Of a stretch of 12,675 nt of DNA, positions 12,594-12,675 are shown in pieces. The stretch's first letter is position 1. Every line of letters starts with the position of its first letter. The translations under genes and the position numbers were made by a program. The stretch covers positions 1 to 12,675 of the forward strand of contig JAJZWK010000041.1 in assembly GCA_021846725.1 (NCBI GenBank). Direction: 5' to 3'. A model generated the notes under the pieces. That model was not told the origin of the DNA, made no database searches, and was given only the letters and a program-made list of their open reading frames with translations. This stretch comes from Actinomycetes bacterium (lineage in GTDB: Bacteria; Actinomycetota; Acidimicrobiia; Acidimicrobiales; JAMCPL01).

Positions 12594-12675
12594 TGTATGG
12601 CCTCTCTCCTCCGATTGTGAATGGCACTCTGATGAATAACTGCTGTTCCCTTGCCGGCACCACTGCTAGCAGTAT
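12590..12675 (-). CDS. C-terminal end of upstream gene, probably nuoM (partial)
   Basis: Minus-strand codons entering from the window edge read TASSGAGKGTAVIHQSAIHN and stop at a TGA that overlaps the nuoN ATG as ATGA. Such overlaps are typical within nuo operons, and nuoM normally precedes nuoN. The 28 codons are a charged tail with no diagnostic motif. Another frame is also open here, so this call rests on context only. Confidence 0.35.
   Translation of the reverse strand, partial: TASSGAGKGTAVIHQSAIHNRRREAIQ

Noticed and set aside
12340..12663. 107-codon minus-strand ORF over the nuoN start
   Set aside because: It overlaps the conserved N-terminus of nuoN in another frame and shows no family motif; nuoN has the ribosome site and clear homology.

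Overview
The window looks like chromosomal DNA of an actinomycete, most probably an acidophile-type Acidimicrobiia. This is an inference from gene content. It carries a CysO-type sulfur carrier, a coproheme decarboxylase of the chlorite-dismutase fold, a lone CIRCE-controlled groEL, and a lipoprotein built of Asp-box and C-P-x4-C repeats. Base composition is moderate rather than GC-rich. The taxon is not proven by anything in the window.

Layout. (1) About 1-2200, plus strand: a frameshifted small membrane-protein gene, an intact orphan exported protein with four cysteines, and a repeat lipoprotein gene that is both frameshifted and cut off at its 3' end. (2) About 2130-4290: a gene graveyard ending at a tRNA-Arg gene. 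It holds a DUF302 gene (probably intact), the last quarter of a fumarase gene, a headless antitoxin-like ORF, IS21-like end sequence, a membrane/coiled-coil ORF and the last part of a tyrosine recombinase with its catalytic Tyr. This is the usual picture of a decayed element integrated at a tRNA 3' end. (3) About 4290-5560: repeats, then chdC/hemQ on the minus strand, preceded by an overlapping 35-codon ORF. (4) About 5650-7690: a repeat-bearing coding relic, a strong terminator and groEL with promoter and CIRCE operator. (5) About 7690-9830: a 210-bp terminal-inverted-repeat element (MITE-like) sitting on the stop codon of a CysO/MoaD-like gene. Upstream of that gene is a threonine-synthase-family gene controlled by a clear SAM-I riboswitch. 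(6) About 9950-12675: pheA and nuoN, tightly coupled, and probably the last codons of nuoM.

The most interesting unit is SAM-I riboswitch, ThrC-family PLP enzyme, then CysO-like sulfur carrier ending Gly-Gly-Cys. SAM control and a sulfur-carrier partner are unexpected for plain threonine synthesis. They suggest a role in homocysteine/methionine formation from O-phosphohomoserine, which remains a hypothesis. A second theme is local duplication of gene ends: pheA and thrC 3' tails, the start of the small ORF before chdC, and a 69-bp in-frame repeat before groEL.
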